In this document: positions 1 to 7,977 of the stretch, one piece after another | Layout: every line of letters starts with the position of its first letter | Position numbering within the stretch: position 1 is the stretch's first letter | Source: Sulfurospirillum diekertiae | Lineage (GTDB): Bacteria; Campylobacterota; Campylobacteria; Campylobacterales; Sulfurospirillaceae | Length of the DNA: 64,000 bases | NCBI RefSeq assembly: GCF_002162315.1 | Contig: NZ_CP021416.1 | Coordinates: 992,001-1,056,000 of the forward strand | Reading direction: 5' to 3' | The notes under the pieces: model-generated | Told to the model about the DNA's origin: nothing | The model's database searches: none | Seen by the model: the letters and a program-made list of their open reading frames with translations, nothing else | Position numbers and translations under genes: made by a program

Positions 1-81
1 AATACAAAACTCACAGGTAACATTTTTAACTTCAGCATTTTTATGAGGAATGGGTAGTCTATCGTTTAAAGTTAGTGCCAT
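1..81 (-). CDS. aioA: Arsenite oxidase large subunit AioA, N-terminal 27 residues only
   Basis: Only the first 27 codons are inside the window; the gene continues off the left edge. The peptide contains DRLPIP followed by a Cys-x-x-Cys, which matches the start of AioA, the molybdopterin catalytic subunit of periplasmic arsenite oxidase, where the cysteines belong to the CxxCxxxC iron-sulfur site. An AAGGAG ribosome site precedes the ATG, overlapping the aioB stop region. Translational coupling with the Rieske subunit just upstream supports the call. Related molybdoenzymes cannot be excluded from 27 residues, but the Rieske neighbour makes AioA the best reading. Confidence 0.75.
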   Translation of the reverse strand, partial: MALTLNDRLPIPHKNAEVKNVTCEFCI

Positions 82-91
82 GTTTTTCTCC

Positions 92-577
92 TTAACCTAC
101 GTTGTTGTTGATGCGGCCAAAAATAAGACCATCGACGCCAATGGCAAAGATGTCATCGCCATTGATCTCTAAAAGCACACGTGGCAGTCCGCCTGTCGCA
201 TGACCGATGACCATTTGTCCATCTTTTTTTGCGTCATACTTTGTAAAGTGACAAGGGCACTCAAACATTGCTTTCTCTTGATTGTAAACGGTTGGACAGC
301 CTTTATGTGTGCAGATAATGCTGTACGCTTTGACTTCATTATTAACATAGACAGCTTTACACAAAGCGTTTCCATCAGGATAAGAAAAATCAAGCTCACC
401 TTCTTTTTTGAGTTGCGCCAAGGAGCCAACTCTATTTTTTGTGTAACCTCCATACACAGACATTGTAGGGTGTGCATCACCTGCAATGAGTGCGGGGGCA
501 GCCACTACTGCGCTAAGTCCCAAAGCAGAGAATTTTAAAAATCCTCTTCTGCTTTTTTTCTCTTCTATACTCACCAT
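92..577 (-). CDS. aioB: Arsenite oxidase small (Rieske) subunit AioB with Tat signal
   Basis: A 161-residue protein with a twin-arginine leader (SRRGFLKF near residues 9-16), a hydrophobic stretch and a Rieske [2Fe-2S] site: C89-T-H91-K-G-C94 and C107-P-C109-H110. C89, H91, C107 and H110 are the expected cluster ligands; C94 and C109 are placed to form the stabilising disulfide that some AioB proteins lack. AioB is exported folded with AioA, takes electrons from arsenite oxidation and passes them to a cytochrome or azurin. The ATG is preceded by TAAGGAG. Gene order aioB-aioA is the usual one. It diverges from the ars genes, which fits arsenic control. Confidence 0.88.
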   Translation of the reverse strand: MVSIEEKKSRRGFLKFSALGLSAVVAAPALIAGDAHPTMSVYGGYTKNRVGSLAQLKKEGELDFSYPDGNALCKAVYVNNEVKAYSIICTHKGCPTVYNQEKAMFECPCHFTKYDAKKDGQMVIGHATGGLPRVLLEINGDDIFAIGVDGLIFGRINNNVG

Positions 578-885
578 GTGTTTCTCCTTAGTGTGTTGTC
601 CTTTTTAGGCTATAGCGATTTTTATAAAGAAAATCTAAAAAGCAAAACTTAAACTATAAATATTTGTTATAATCAAACTTATTTAAAGCTTTAAAATAGA
701 AGAGGCATGTGTTACGATACTGGTAGTTCGTTTTTATATTTAGATAAATAAAAATAATATAAATTTTTTCGTCAATTTGTGTGTAACATTTTAGTTACAT
801 TTTTACACATTAAAAAGGCTTGTAACCATTTTGTAAATTTTATTGTGTACGCTTTGAGCACTTGCAAAAAAAATAAACAGGAGAA
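578..885. promoter_or_regulatory. Divergent aioB / arsC regulatory region with repeated TGTAAM half-sites
   Basis: This 308-bp gap has no supportable gene. It holds a perfect inverted repeat TGTAAC-ATTTTA-GTTACA at 782-799, and further TGTAAC or TGTAAA half-sites in either orientation near 801-807, 821-826 and 832-837, so about five half-sites lie within 60 bp. That clustering suggests binding of a dimeric regulator to one or both divergent promoters. The ArsR-type box found at arsR and arsD is not present here, so a different regulator is implied. No regulator identity can be given from the sequence. Confidence 0.45.
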
Positions 886-1371
886 ATGATGATCAAGGTT
901 TTATTTGTATGTATTCACAATAGTGCACGTAGTCAAATAGCAGAAGAGCTGCTCAAAAAATACGGTGGAGAGAACTTTGGTGTCCAAAGTGCAGGCTTGG
1001 AACCTGGTATTTTAAATCCTTTAGCGGTTGAAGTACTTAAAGAAGAAGGTATTGATATAACAGGTAAACAAACGCAATCAGTGTTTGATATTTTTAAAGA
1101 AGGAAAATTGTTTAACTATGTTGTTACAGTATGTGATGAAGGGAATAGCCAGAGATGTCCAATTTTCCCAGGTCAAACAAGTCGTATTCATTGGAGTTTT
1201 AAAGACCCTAGTAGTTTTACAGGAACGTATGAAGAAAATTTAGCGCAAACTAGAGCAGTGAAAGAGGAGATTAAAGAAGCGGTTTTAGCGTTTATTGAGA
1301 TGATTGACATAAAAACTAAACGCATACAACAAAGATGCGTTTTTAATTTAGAAACTATTCAATTATTTTAA
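886..1371 (+). CDS. arsC: Arsenate reductase, low-molecular-weight phosphatase type (first copy)
   Basis: Cytoplasmic reductase of arsenate to arsenite. The N-terminus carries the CX5R phosphate loop C9-IHNSA-R15, and the two further redox cysteines C83 and C91 sit at the spacing of thioredoxin-coupled ArsC (positions 10, 82 and 89 in the staphylococcal enzyme). It starts at ATG 886 behind AGGAG. The protein is 161 residues, about 20 longer than usual: the last residues are encoded by a hairpin (1318-1342) that looks like an intrinsic terminator, so the tail is probably non-essential. It is a separate unit upstream of arsR and is only distantly similar to the second ArsC at 5306. Confidence 0.85.
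   Translation: MMIKVLFVCIHNSARSQIAEELLKKYGGENFGVQSAGLEPGILNPLAVEVLKEEGIDITGKQTQSVFDIFKEGKLFNYVVTVCDEGNSQRCPIFPGQTSRIHWSFKDPSSFTGTYEENLAQTRAVKEEIKEAVLAFIEMIDIKTKRIQQRCVFNLETIQLF
1318..1346 (+). terminator. Terminator-like hairpin inside the 3' end of arsC
   Basis: The arms AAACGCAT (1318-1325) and ATGCGTTT (1335-1342) are perfectly complementary with a 9-nt loop and run into TTAA. It lies about 30 nt upstream of the in-frame stop. A terminator inside a reading frame implies that the C-terminal extension is recent or that the hairpin does another job. Confidence 0.4.
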
Positions 1372-1411
1372 ATCAATATATCTTGATATAAAAGAGATAT
1401 TGTGTTACACT
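1372..1411 (+). promoter_or_regulatory. arsR promoter with ArsR-type operator
   Basis: The operator ATCAATATATCTTGAT (1372-1387) has perfect ATCAA/TTGAT arms. Its right arm is part of a -35 TTGATA (1383-1388), followed by exactly 17 bp and a -10 TACACT (1406-1411). The same 16-mer and the same spacing occur at arsD (3082-3123). Binding of a repressor here would occlude RNA polymerase, as expected for autoregulation by ArsR. Confidence 0.7.
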
Positions 1412-1458
1412 CTTTGTAATGATTTATAATATATCGTAATAATAATGAAGGTGACATC

Positions 1459-1773
1459 ATGGATGTTTTTTTAAAGACCGTTGGAGCGCTCAACGATGAG
1501 ACACGCGTTCAAATTTTAGCGTTTATTGCACATAAGGGCGAGGTATGCGTATGCGACATCGAAAGTTCGTTTAATATGATTCAATCACGCATCTCAAGAC
1601 ACTTGAAAATTCTCAAAGATGCAGGGTTTTTAAAGGTAGATAGGCGAGGGAAATGGGCGTATTACGCTATTCGCTCACCTCTGGATCGTTTTCGTTTGGC
1701 ATGTTTAGAGGAGATAAGCTACCTTGAATTAAACCTGCCTCAAAATAGTTCTACATGTAAAGGTGTATCATGA
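1459..1773 (+). CDS. arsR: ArsR-family arsenite-responsive repressor
   Basis: A 104-residue winged-helix repressor of the ArsR/SmtB family. The metalloid site EVCVCD (C30 and C32 with E28 and D33 around them) matches the ELCVCD motif of arsenite and antimonite sensors, and a recognition helix follows (SRISRHLKIL). A GAAGGTG ribosome site precedes ATG 1459. The stop overlaps the arsB start by 4 nt (ATGA), so the two are co-translated. A promoter with a matching operator lies 50-90 bp upstream. It probably also controls the arsD and minus-strand RND operons, which carry near-identical boxes. Confidence 0.92.
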   Translation: MDVFLKTVGALNDETRVQILAFIAHKGEVCVCDIESSFNMIQSRISRHLKILKDAGFLKVDRRGKWAYYAIRSPLDRFRLACLEEISYLELNLPQNSSTCKGVS

Positions 1774-3020
1774 TTTTAGCGTCTCTTATTTTTTTAATCA
1801 CATTGGTGTTTGTCATTTGGCAACCAAGAGGATTGCAAATTGGCACAACTGCTGTCATCGGAGCACTTTGTGCACTTCTTGTAGGTGTCGTTAGTTTTTC
1901 AGACGTGCTGATCGTTACAGGCATTGTTTGGGATGCAACGTTAGCATTTATTGGGATTATTATTCTCTCCATGGTACTTGATGAGATCGGCTTTTTTGAG
2001 TGGTGTGCGATACAAATGGCAAAACTTTCTGGTGGTAATGGACATTTGATGTTTGTCTATTCCATTCTTTTAGGATCTTTCATCTCAGCACTGTTTGCAA
2101 ATGATGGTGCCGCACTTATATTAACACCTATTTTATTGGCACAAATGCGAATTTTAAAACTGGGTGCTAAAGCGATTATCGCGTTTTTACTCGCAGGTGG
2201 ATTTATTAGCGATTCGGCTTCACTTCCTTTTGTCTTTTCAAATCTCACAAACATCGTAACCGCTAATTATTTTCATATCGGATTTACAAAGTACCTAAGT
2301 GTAATGTTTGTACCATATATTGCAAGTACTCTTATTTCGATTATTGTTCTATGGTTTTTTCTGCGAAAAGACATTGTTGCGCAAGTGGATATCTCTTTAC
2401 TGAAAAATCCTGATGATGCTCTCAAGAGTAAGCCACTTTTTTACATTGCATGGTTATTTTTAGCACTTCTTTTGGCAAGTTATTTTGTGGGTGATTTATA
2501 TCATCTTCCAATTTCTGTATTTGCGCTTGGGGGCGGTCTTTTATTCTTGGTTATTGCCAACGCATTTAAAGTTGTGCATCCTAAAAAAATTATCACTACG
2601 GCTCCATGGCAAGTAGTGTGGTTTAGTATAGGGCTTTATATCGTAGTGTATGGGCTGAAAAATGCAGGATTAACCGAGTATCTCACATTCATTCTCAAAG
2701 ACTTAAATACAAGAGGCGATACCATCGCCATTGTCGGGACAGGCTTTATCGCCGCTGCTCTGAGTGCAGTGATGAACAATATGCCTACGGTTATGATTAT
2801 GGATATTGCACTACAAGATATTCCTAATACCGCTTTAGCCTACGCCAATATCATTGGGTGCAACCTAGGACCTAAAATGACACCATTTGGCTCTTTGGCG
2901 ACGCTTTTGTGGTTACATGTTTTGGCACAAAAAGGGGTGAAAATCGCTTTTTGGGAATACTCAAAGTTTGGACTTTTAGTCACACCTCCCATATTGCTTT
3001 TGGTATTGCTCAGTTTATAA
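1770..3020 (+). CDS. arsB: ArsB-type arsenite efflux permease
   Basis: A 416-residue polytopic inner-membrane protein with about 11-12 hydrophobic segments, in the ArsB / ion transporter superfamily. Recognisable stretches are the FANDGAALILTPI and NNMPTVMI motifs near the two pseudo-symmetric substrate regions. It expels arsenite or antimonite, alone or with an ArsA ATPase; an arsA lies downstream in the next unit. Its ATG overlaps arsR, and its ribosome site AAAGG forms part of the CTACATGTAAAGG repeat variant. Length and motifs are normal and I see no defects. Confidence 0.92.
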   Translation: MILASLIFLITLVFVIWQPRGLQIGTTAVIGALCALLVGVVSFSDVLIVTGIVWDATLAFIGIIILSMVLDEIGFFEWCAIQMAKLSGGNGHLMFVYSILLGSFISALFANDGAALILTPILLAQMRILKLGAKAIIAFLLAGGFISDSASLPFVFSNLTNIVTANYFHIGFTKYLSVMFVPYIASTLISIIVLWFFLRKDIVAQVDISLLKNPDDALKSKPLFYIAWLFLALLLASYFVGDLYHLPISVFALGGGLLFLVIANAFKVVHPKKIITTAPWQVVWFSIGLYIVVYGLKNAGLTEYLTFILKDLNTRGDTIAIVGTGFIAAALSAVMNNMPTVMIMDIALQDIPNTALAYANIIGCNLGPKMTPFGSLATLLWLHVLAQKGVKIAFWEYSKFGLLVTPPILLLVLLSL

Positions 3021-3037
3021 AGATAAACACAGATAAA

Positions 3038-3072
3038 CTATAAACATGAGAATTGAATTTTCATGTTTATAG
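3038..3072 (+). terminator. Hairpin between arsB and arsD
   Basis: The arms CTATAAACATGA (3038-3049) and TCATGTTTATAG (3061-3072) pair perfectly over 12 bp with an 11-nt loop. There is no strong T run, so efficiency is uncertain. It separates arsRB from the arsD promoter that follows directly. Confidence 0.5.
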
Positions 3073-3081
3073 TAGAAATAC

Positions 3082-3123
3082 ATATCAATATATCTTGATA
3101 TAAAGATAAATTTATGCTACACT
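3082..3123 (+). promoter_or_regulatory. arsD operon promoter with ArsR-type operator
   Basis: ATATCAATATATCTTGATAT (3082-3101) is a near-perfect dyad containing the same 16-mer as the arsR operator. The -35 TTGATA (3095-3100), a 17-bp spacer and the -10 TACACT (3118-3123) repeat the arsR architecture base for base in spacing. It drives the long arsD to thioredoxin run. An exact TTACATGTAA palindrome follows at 3134 in the 5' leader. Confidence 0.72.
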
Positions 3124-3175
3124 TTCACTATCGTTACATGTAAAGATTGATAGTATTAAAATTAACAAGGAGAAA

Positions 3176-3544
3176 ATGATGAAACGATTAGAGATATTTG
3201 ATCCGGCGATGTGTTGCTCAACAGGCGTATGTGGACCTTCTATTGATTCCGAATTGATGAGAATATCAACAACGATTAATTCACTTAAAGAAAAACGCAT
3301 TGTGATTAAACGACATGGTCTCTCTACGGAGCCACAAGATTTTGTGAGCAATAAAACCATGAATGCACTTCTCCAAAAAGAGGGAGTGGATATTTTACCT
3401 GTCACGCTTTTAGATGGTGAAGTGGTGAAAACAAAAACGTATCCTACCAATGAAGAGTTATCACAATGGTTGGAAGTAAAAATAGCAAGCGAATCACCAT
3501 GGAAATCAAACAGTTCATGTTGCGGACCGAAAGGATGTTGTTAA
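3176..3544 (+). CDS. arsD: ArsD arsenic metallochaperone
   Basis: A 122-residue cytoplasmic protein with the ArsD cysteine triad C13-C14 and C19 and the two C-terminal vicinal pairs C115-C116 and C121-C122. ArsD hands arsenite or antimonite to the ArsA ATPase and acts as a weak repressor in some systems. An AAGGAG site precedes a double ATG, so the start could be 3176 or 3179. arsA begins one base after its stop, the usual ArsD-ArsA pairing. Confidence 0.92.
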   Translation: MMKRLEIFDPAMCCSTGVCGPSIDSELMRISTTINSLKEKRIVIKRHGLSTEPQDFVSNKTMNALLQKEGVDILPVTLLDGEVVKTKTYPTNEELSQWLEVKIASESPWKSNSSCCGPKGCC

Positions 3545-3545
3545 G

Positions 3546-5309
3546 ATGAAACCCATTATTTATGAAACATTTGGGCTAGAAAAGCTACTTCTTACCAAAT
3601 ACCTGTTTTTCACAGGAAAAGGTGGTGTTGGCAAAACCTCCACCGCGTGTGCCGTAGCGGTTTCTTTAGCAGATAGTGGTAAAAAAGTTCTCCTAATTAG
3701 CACCGATCCTGCATCTAATTTGCAAGATGTTTTTAATACAGAACTTGACGGCAAAGGGGTAGCAATTGCAGGTGTAACAGGGTTGATGGTGGCAAATCTC
3801 AATCCAGAAGAAGCCGCAAGGCAGTACCGAGAATCGGTTGTCGCACCTTACCGTGGAAAGTTGCCACAAAGCGTGATTGAAAATATGGAAGAGCAGTTAT
3901 CAGGTTCTTGTACGGTTGAAATTGCAGCCTTTGATCAATTTTCTAACTTTATAACCGATGAAAAAACAGAGCAGTTGTATGACCATATCATCTTTGATAC
4001 GGCGCCAACTGGGCATACGCTTCGTATGTTGCAGTTGCCTTCAGCATGGAGTAATTTCATCAGTGAAAGTACCCATGGTGCATCGTGTTTAGGACAATTA
4101 TCAGGGCTTGAAGATAAAAAAAATATCTATAAAGAGGCTGTTTTAAATCTTGCAGATAAAACCAAAACAACACTCATTTTGGTTTCAAGACCTGAAGAAA
4201 CTCCTTTACTTGAAGCGGAGCGTTCCAGCCTTGAGCTTAGTGAGTTAGGGATCAATAACCAGATTTTAATTATCAATGGAGTGCTTGGTGAAGCCAGTGA
4301 TGAAGTATCGCAACAATTATTAGATAAACACCAAAATGCTCTTGCAAAAATGCCTGAGGGGTTGAAAAAACTAGGAATTTTCTTGATTCCACTGCGTTCT
4401 TACAATATTTTAGGGCTTGAAAATATCCGAGCTTTTTTTAAACGTGATGATTATGCCAAAGCAGCTTCCTATGCTAAACCTGTTGGATTGCAAGGCTTAG
4501 ACGTTCTGATTGACGATATTTACACAACAGGTAAAAAAGTTATCTTTACGATGGGAAAAGGGGGCGTGGGTAAAACGACCATTGCCGCAAGTATTGCTTT
4601 AGCGCTTTCGCAAAAAGGCGTTAAAGTGCATCTGACCTCCACTGACCCAGCCAATCATCTTAAGTACAGTATCGAAGGTGCACCTTTAATAACATTGAGC
4701 AAGATAGATGAAAAACAAGAGTTGTTAAACTATCAAAACGAAGTCCTAAGCAAAGCCAGAGAGAGCATGAGTGAAGAAGATGTTGCGTATGTTGAAGAAG
4801 ATTTACGCTCTCCTTGTACCCAAGAGATCGCTGTGTTTAGAGCCTTTGCCGAGATAGTTGATAAAGCACAAAATGAAGTGGTCATCATCGATACCGCACC
4901 CACTGGACATACACTTTTACTGCTTGATTCGACGCAAAGTTACCATAAAGAGGTTCAACGTACCAAAGGGGAAACACCGCTTAGTGTGCAAAGACTCTTG
5001 CCACGACTTCGTGATGTGGCGCAAACCGAGGTGATTATTGTGACATTGCCTGAAGCAACACCTGTTTTTGAAGCGCAGAGGTTACGTGAAGACTTAACCA
5101 GAGCAGGTATTCACAATAAATGGTGGGTCGTTAATCAGTGTTTATCCATGACCAATACTCAAAACCCCATGTTGATAGCAAGAGCTGTTGCTGAGTATCA
5201 ATGGCTTGAAAAAGTAAAGAATATTAGTCAAGGGAATGTTGTAGCATTACCATGGCTTGAAAACGCATCTATCGAGAATATTAATCTTACATGTAAAGGT
5301 GAAAAATGA
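3546..5309 (+). CDS. arsA: ArsA arsenite-stimulated pump ATPase
   Basis: A 587-residue protein made of two homologous halves, each with a deviant Walker A GKGGVGKT (about residues 24-31 and 337-344) and the DTAPTGHT signature downstream. Conserved cysteines in SGSCTVEIA and RSPCTQEIA correspond to two of the metalloid-site cysteines of plasmid ArsA. It energises ArsB. The full two-domain length is intact. Its 3' end contains an exact TTACATGTAA palindrome (5287-5296) and overlaps arsC2 by 4 nt. Confidence 0.93.
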   Translation: MKPIIYETFGLEKLLLTKYLFFTGKGGVGKTSTACAVAVSLADSGKKVLLISTDPASNLQDVFNTELDGKGVAIAGVTGLMVANLNPEEAARQYRESVVAPYRGKLPQSVIENMEEQLSGSCTVEIAAFDQFSNFITDEKTEQLYDHIIFDTAPTGHTLRMLQLPSAWSNFISESTHGASCLGQLSGLEDKKNIYKEAVLNLADKTKTTLILVSRPEETPLLEAERSSLELSELGINNQILIINGVLGEASDEVSQQLLDKHQNALAKMPEGLKKLGIFLIPLRSYNILGLENIRAFFKRDDYAKAASYAKPVGLQGLDVLIDDIYTTGKKVIFTMGKGGVGKTTIAASIALALSQKGVKVHLTSTDPANHLKYSIEGAPLITLSKIDEKQELLNYQNEVLSKARESMSEEDVAYVEEDLRSPCTQEIAVFRAFAEIVDKAQNEVVIIDTAPTGHTLLLLDSTQSYHKEVQRTKGETPLSVQRLLPRLRDVAQTEVIIVTLPEATPVFEAQRLREDLTRAGIHNKWWVVNQCLSMTNTQNPMLIARAVAEYQWLEKVKNISQGNVVALPWLENASIENINLTCKGEK

Positions 5310-5704
5310 AAAAAGTACTAATTTTATGCACAGGAAACAGTTGTCGAAGCATCATTGCTGAAGCTTTGGTCAATGCTCGATTAGAAGGCATTGAAGCTTA
5401 CAGTGCGGGTGTACGTGCGAGTGGTAAAGTGAATGCTTATGCGAAACAAGTTTTAGAAGAAGAGGGCATTTGGAAAGAAGAATATCACTCTAAAGCATTG
5501 GATGAAGTCATCAATCTTGACTTCGACTTAGTGGTTACCGTGTGCGATCATGCCAACGAAACGTGCCCAATGTTTCCTAAACCCATTCCTAAAATTCATG
5601 TGGGATTTGCTGATCCTGATGGTAAAGATTATGGGGCATTCGTTCTCACTTATAAGGCGATTGAAGCTGAGTTATTGCCGATTATCAAAGAAAAACTCTC
5701 ATGA
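5306..5704 (+). CDS. arsC: Arsenate reductase, low-molecular-weight phosphatase type (second copy)
   Basis: A 132-residue thioredoxin-dependent type arsenate reductase with the CX5R loop C8-TGNSC-R14 and redox cysteines C80 and C87. Unlike the copy at 886 it keeps the canonical CTGNSCRS loop. It overlaps arsA upstream and the CcdA-like gene downstream by ATGA overlaps. The next genes encode redox proteins that could supply its reducing power. The ribosome site AAAGGTG is part of the palindrome repeat. Confidence 0.9.
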   Translation: MKKVLILCTGNSCRSIIAEALVNARLEGIEAYSAGVRASGKVNAYAKQVLEEEGIWKEEYHSKALDEVINLDFDLVVTVCDHANETCPMFPKPIPKIHVGFADPDGKDYGAFVLTYKAIEAELLPIIKEKLS

Positions 5705-6408
5705 ATTTGGAGCAGATGCTCATTGAAATGACCTCGCAGTTTGGGGCATGGGCGATTGTTGCCTCGTTTGGTATTGGTCTTTTAACCTCGCTGGCTCCAT
5801 GTTCCATCATCACCTTGCCTCTGCTTGCTGGTAGTGCTTTGGGACTTTCAGGCGATCTCAGTTCAAAGCAGAAAAAAATCTTTATTTACCAATACTCTCT
5901 CCTGTTTGTTTTGGGGTTGGTCATCAGTTTTTCACTGTTGATGCTTCTTGTCTCGAAAATGGGCATGATGCTCTCCCTTGCCCCCTTTTGGGCGTATTTG
6001 CTCGCGGCACTTGCGACATTTACGGTGGTGGCGTATGCGCTTGGATGGATTCAAGGCTTTGATAAAGACAAAGTGGCACGAAAATTTTTACGATTTAAAC
6101 TTTTTGGAGCCGTCATCATTGGGCTGATTTTTGGACTGGTGAGTACACCCTGTGCGTCTGCACCTTTGGTAGCCATTATCACTATCGCCTCTCAAAGCGG
6201 TTGGGTTTATTCGTATGTGTTGGTTTTGGCGTTTGCATTGGGACATGGCATGTTGCTCTTGGTGGCAGGAACTTCGCTTGGATTTACGCAAAGTGTGGTT
6301 TCCAGTAAAAAAATAAGCACACTTAGCCGCTTTATCAATAGCTTTTTTATTGTGGTCTTGGTGGGGATTGGCGTTTATTTTCTCTACCAAACGTATCTTG
6401 TATTTTAG
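5701..6408 (+). CDS. CcdA/DsbD-type transmembrane thiol-disulfide carrier
   Basis: A 235-residue inner-membrane protein with about six transmembrane helices and the two proline-adjacent cysteines of the CcdA family, in LAPCSI (helix 1) and STPCASAP (helix 4). CcdA proteins move reducing equivalents from cytoplasmic thioredoxin to periplasmic thiol proteins. It overlaps arsC2 by ATGA and is followed by a thioredoxin-like lipoprotein, its likely periplasmic client. Presence in an ars operon is uncommon and suggests an extracytoplasmic thiol step linked to arsenic handling. Confidence 0.82.
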   Translation: MNLEQMLIEMTSQFGAWAIVASFGIGLLTSLAPCSIITLPLLAGSALGLSGDLSSKQKKIFIYQYSLLFVLGLVISFSLLMLLVSKMGMMLSLAPFWAYLLAALATFTVVAYALGWIQGFDKDKVARKFLRFKLFGAVIIGLIFGLVSTPCASAPLVAIITIASQSGWVYSYVLVLAFALGHGMLLLVAGTSLGFTQSVVSSKKISTLSRFINSFFIVVLVGIGVYFLYQTYLVF

Positions 6409-6416
6409 GAAAAAAG

Positions 6417-6861
6417 ATGAAAAAAAAAGATTATTTTAGCCGTATTAACGCTTCTTTTAGTCGGTTGTGGTGAGGCAAAGGTAGAAGATAAAAAGCCTAT
6501 AGCTTCTCCTTTAACACAGACAAAAAAGGTTTCACAAGGGGTTTTAGAAGCGACGCCTTATGCACAGATAGCCACGCAGATAGGTACAAAACCGATGCTT
6601 TTAGAGTTTGGCTCGACCAGTTGTGCTTCGTGTGTGGAGATGGGAAAATTGCTGTACCGCGCGAAGCAAGAGTATCCGCAAAGTGCGATCTATTTTGTCG
6701 AGGTTTACAATGACCAACAAGCGACGCGTGATTATAGAATACAGATGATTCCAACACAAATTTATCTCGATGCTAAAGGCTCTGAGTCTGAAAGACACAT
6801 TGGTGCGGTCAATTATGAATTACTCATTGCTAAACTTAAAGAGCAAAAAATTATTTTCTAA
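6417..6861 (+). CDS. Thioredoxin-like lipoprotein, start separated from body by an A9 frameshift
   Basis: As written, the ATG at 6417 reads through nine A (6420-6428) and stops after about 18 codons. Removing one A gives a 147-residue protein with a lipoprotein signal (MKKKIILAVLTLLLVGC), a linker and a thioredoxin-like domain with CASC (FGSTSCASCVEMGK) and the cis-proline stretch MIPTQIY. Without correction only an 88-residue body from ATG 6595 is open and it has no ribosome site. The protein is a probable outer- or inner-membrane-anchored periplasmic partner of the CcdA protein. The tract may be a sequencing overcall, a slippage site or a phase switch. Confidence 0.72.
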
Positions 6862-6871
6862 GGAGAAGACA

Positions 6872-7240
6872 ATGGATAACTATATTCGTAGCCTCGATAT
6901 GAAGGCTATTGTGAGTGCAAAAGTGGAAGCGGATAGCTTTATAGAAATGTACAACAAAGGCGAGGCGATTTTGCTGGATGTGCGTTATGGCTTTGAGCAT
7001 AAAGTATGGGGACTTCCTTTTACATGTAACATTCCTCTCAATGAACTTCCTGATCGTTTAGGTGAACTTCCAAACGATAAAATCATTGTGTGTGCTTGCC
7101 CAGAATCATGTCGTTCTAATATTGCCAAACAGTATCTTTCACTCAAAGGATTCAATGCTAAAATCCTTACCTGTGGAATGCTTACATTGATGGAGCGTCT
7201 TAAAGGTGGCAAAGCCAAAGACCTTCATTTGGAAGCTTAG
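6872..7240 (+). CDS. Rhodanese-like domain protein, cytoplasmic
   Basis: A 122-residue single rhodanese domain. The start is ATG 6872, which has AAGGAG upstream; an earlier in-frame ATG lies inside the preceding gene and is rejected. Family landmarks are LLDVRYGFEHKVWG and NIPLNELPDRL, and the candidate active-site loop is CACPESCRS, with two cysteines near the catalytic position. Rhodaneses carry persulfide sulfur. It resembles the secreted rhodanese at 15292 in several stretches (IPLNELP, RLGELP), so the two probably arose by duplication within this operon. Confidence 0.8.
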   Translation: MDNYIRSLDMKAIVSAKVEADSFIEMYNKGEAILLDVRYGFEHKVWGLPFTCNIPLNELPDRLGELPNDKIIVCACPESCRSNIAKQYLSLKGFNAKILTCGMLTLMERLKGGKAKDLHLEA

Positions 7241-7242
7241 AC

Positions 7243-7977
7243 GTGGAGTATTTACTCTATTTTGGGATCACATTGGTGGTCTCAACTCTCTTTTCCATCG
7301 GAGGGGTAGGCTCTTCTGTGGCACTCATTCCTATGCTTAGTTTTTTAGGTGTAGGATTTGATATCGCCAAAGCGGTTGGTCTGTTTGCCAACACGGCTTC
7401 TACGCTAGGTGCATCGGTTATGAATGTATTGCGTAAAAGCATTGATGTCAAGCAGGTCTTACCGTTTGTCTTTATGTCGGTTGCCTGTGCGCCTTTGGGT
7501 GCTTACAGTGCAACACAAATGGATACGTATTATGTCAAATGTGCTTTTGCACTTTTTTTTATTTTTAGTGCTACGATGATGCTAAAGCAAAAGAAAAAAG
7601 GTGCTGTTACGTATAAGAAAGCATGGGTGATGCTAGTCATGGGCGGCATTGTTGGATTTTTAGCGGGGCTTTTGGGAATTGGTGGGGGAGCGATTATTAT
7701 CCCTTTGCTTATTTATTTGGGATATGATGCTAAACAGACGGCGATAACCGTTAGTTTTATGATTCCTTTTTCGACCCTTTCCGCTTTCTTGACCTATGTT
7801 TATTTGATAGAAATTGATTGGATTCTCTTAGGCGTGGTTGCCGTTGCGGCAGCCCTTGGTGGTGTGCTTGGCAATCACATTATGATTTTTAAACTCAGTG
7901 TGGAACAGACGCGAAAGTTTATTGCTCTATCGCTTTATTTGATTGGCATTAAAATGATTTGGAGTTTAATCTTATGA
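7243..7977 (+). CDS. TauE/SafE-family membrane permease
   Basis: A 244-residue protein with about eight hydrophobic segments and the glycine-rich motif GLLGIGGGAIIIPLL of the TauE/SafE (sulfite/sulfonate exporter) family, repeated in weaker form near the N-terminus (FSIGGVGSSVALIPML). It starts with GTG at 7243, two bases after the rhodanese stop, and its end overlaps the next gene by ATGA. Substrate is unknown; with a rhodanese next door, a sulfur anion such as sulfite is a reasonable inference. Confidence 0.82.
   Translation: MEYLLYFGITLVVSTLFSIGGVGSSVALIPMLSFLGVGFDIAKAVGLFANTASTLGASVMNVLRKSIDVKQVLPFVFMSVACAPLGAYSATQMDTYYVKCAFALFFIFSATMMLKQKKKGAVTYKKAWVMLVMGGIVGFLAGLLGIGGGAIIIPLLIYLGYDAKQTAITVSFMIPFSTLSAFLTYVYLIEIDWILLGVVAVAAALGGVLGNHIMIFKLSVEQTRKFIALSLYLIGIKMIWSLIL

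Noticed and set aside
7959-7973. Upstream in-frame starts for several genes (7959, 13362, 22115, 43046, 55204).
   Set aside because: They lie inside the preceding gene or its promoter and lack ribosome sites, while internal ATGs have good sites and begin the signal peptide or domain.
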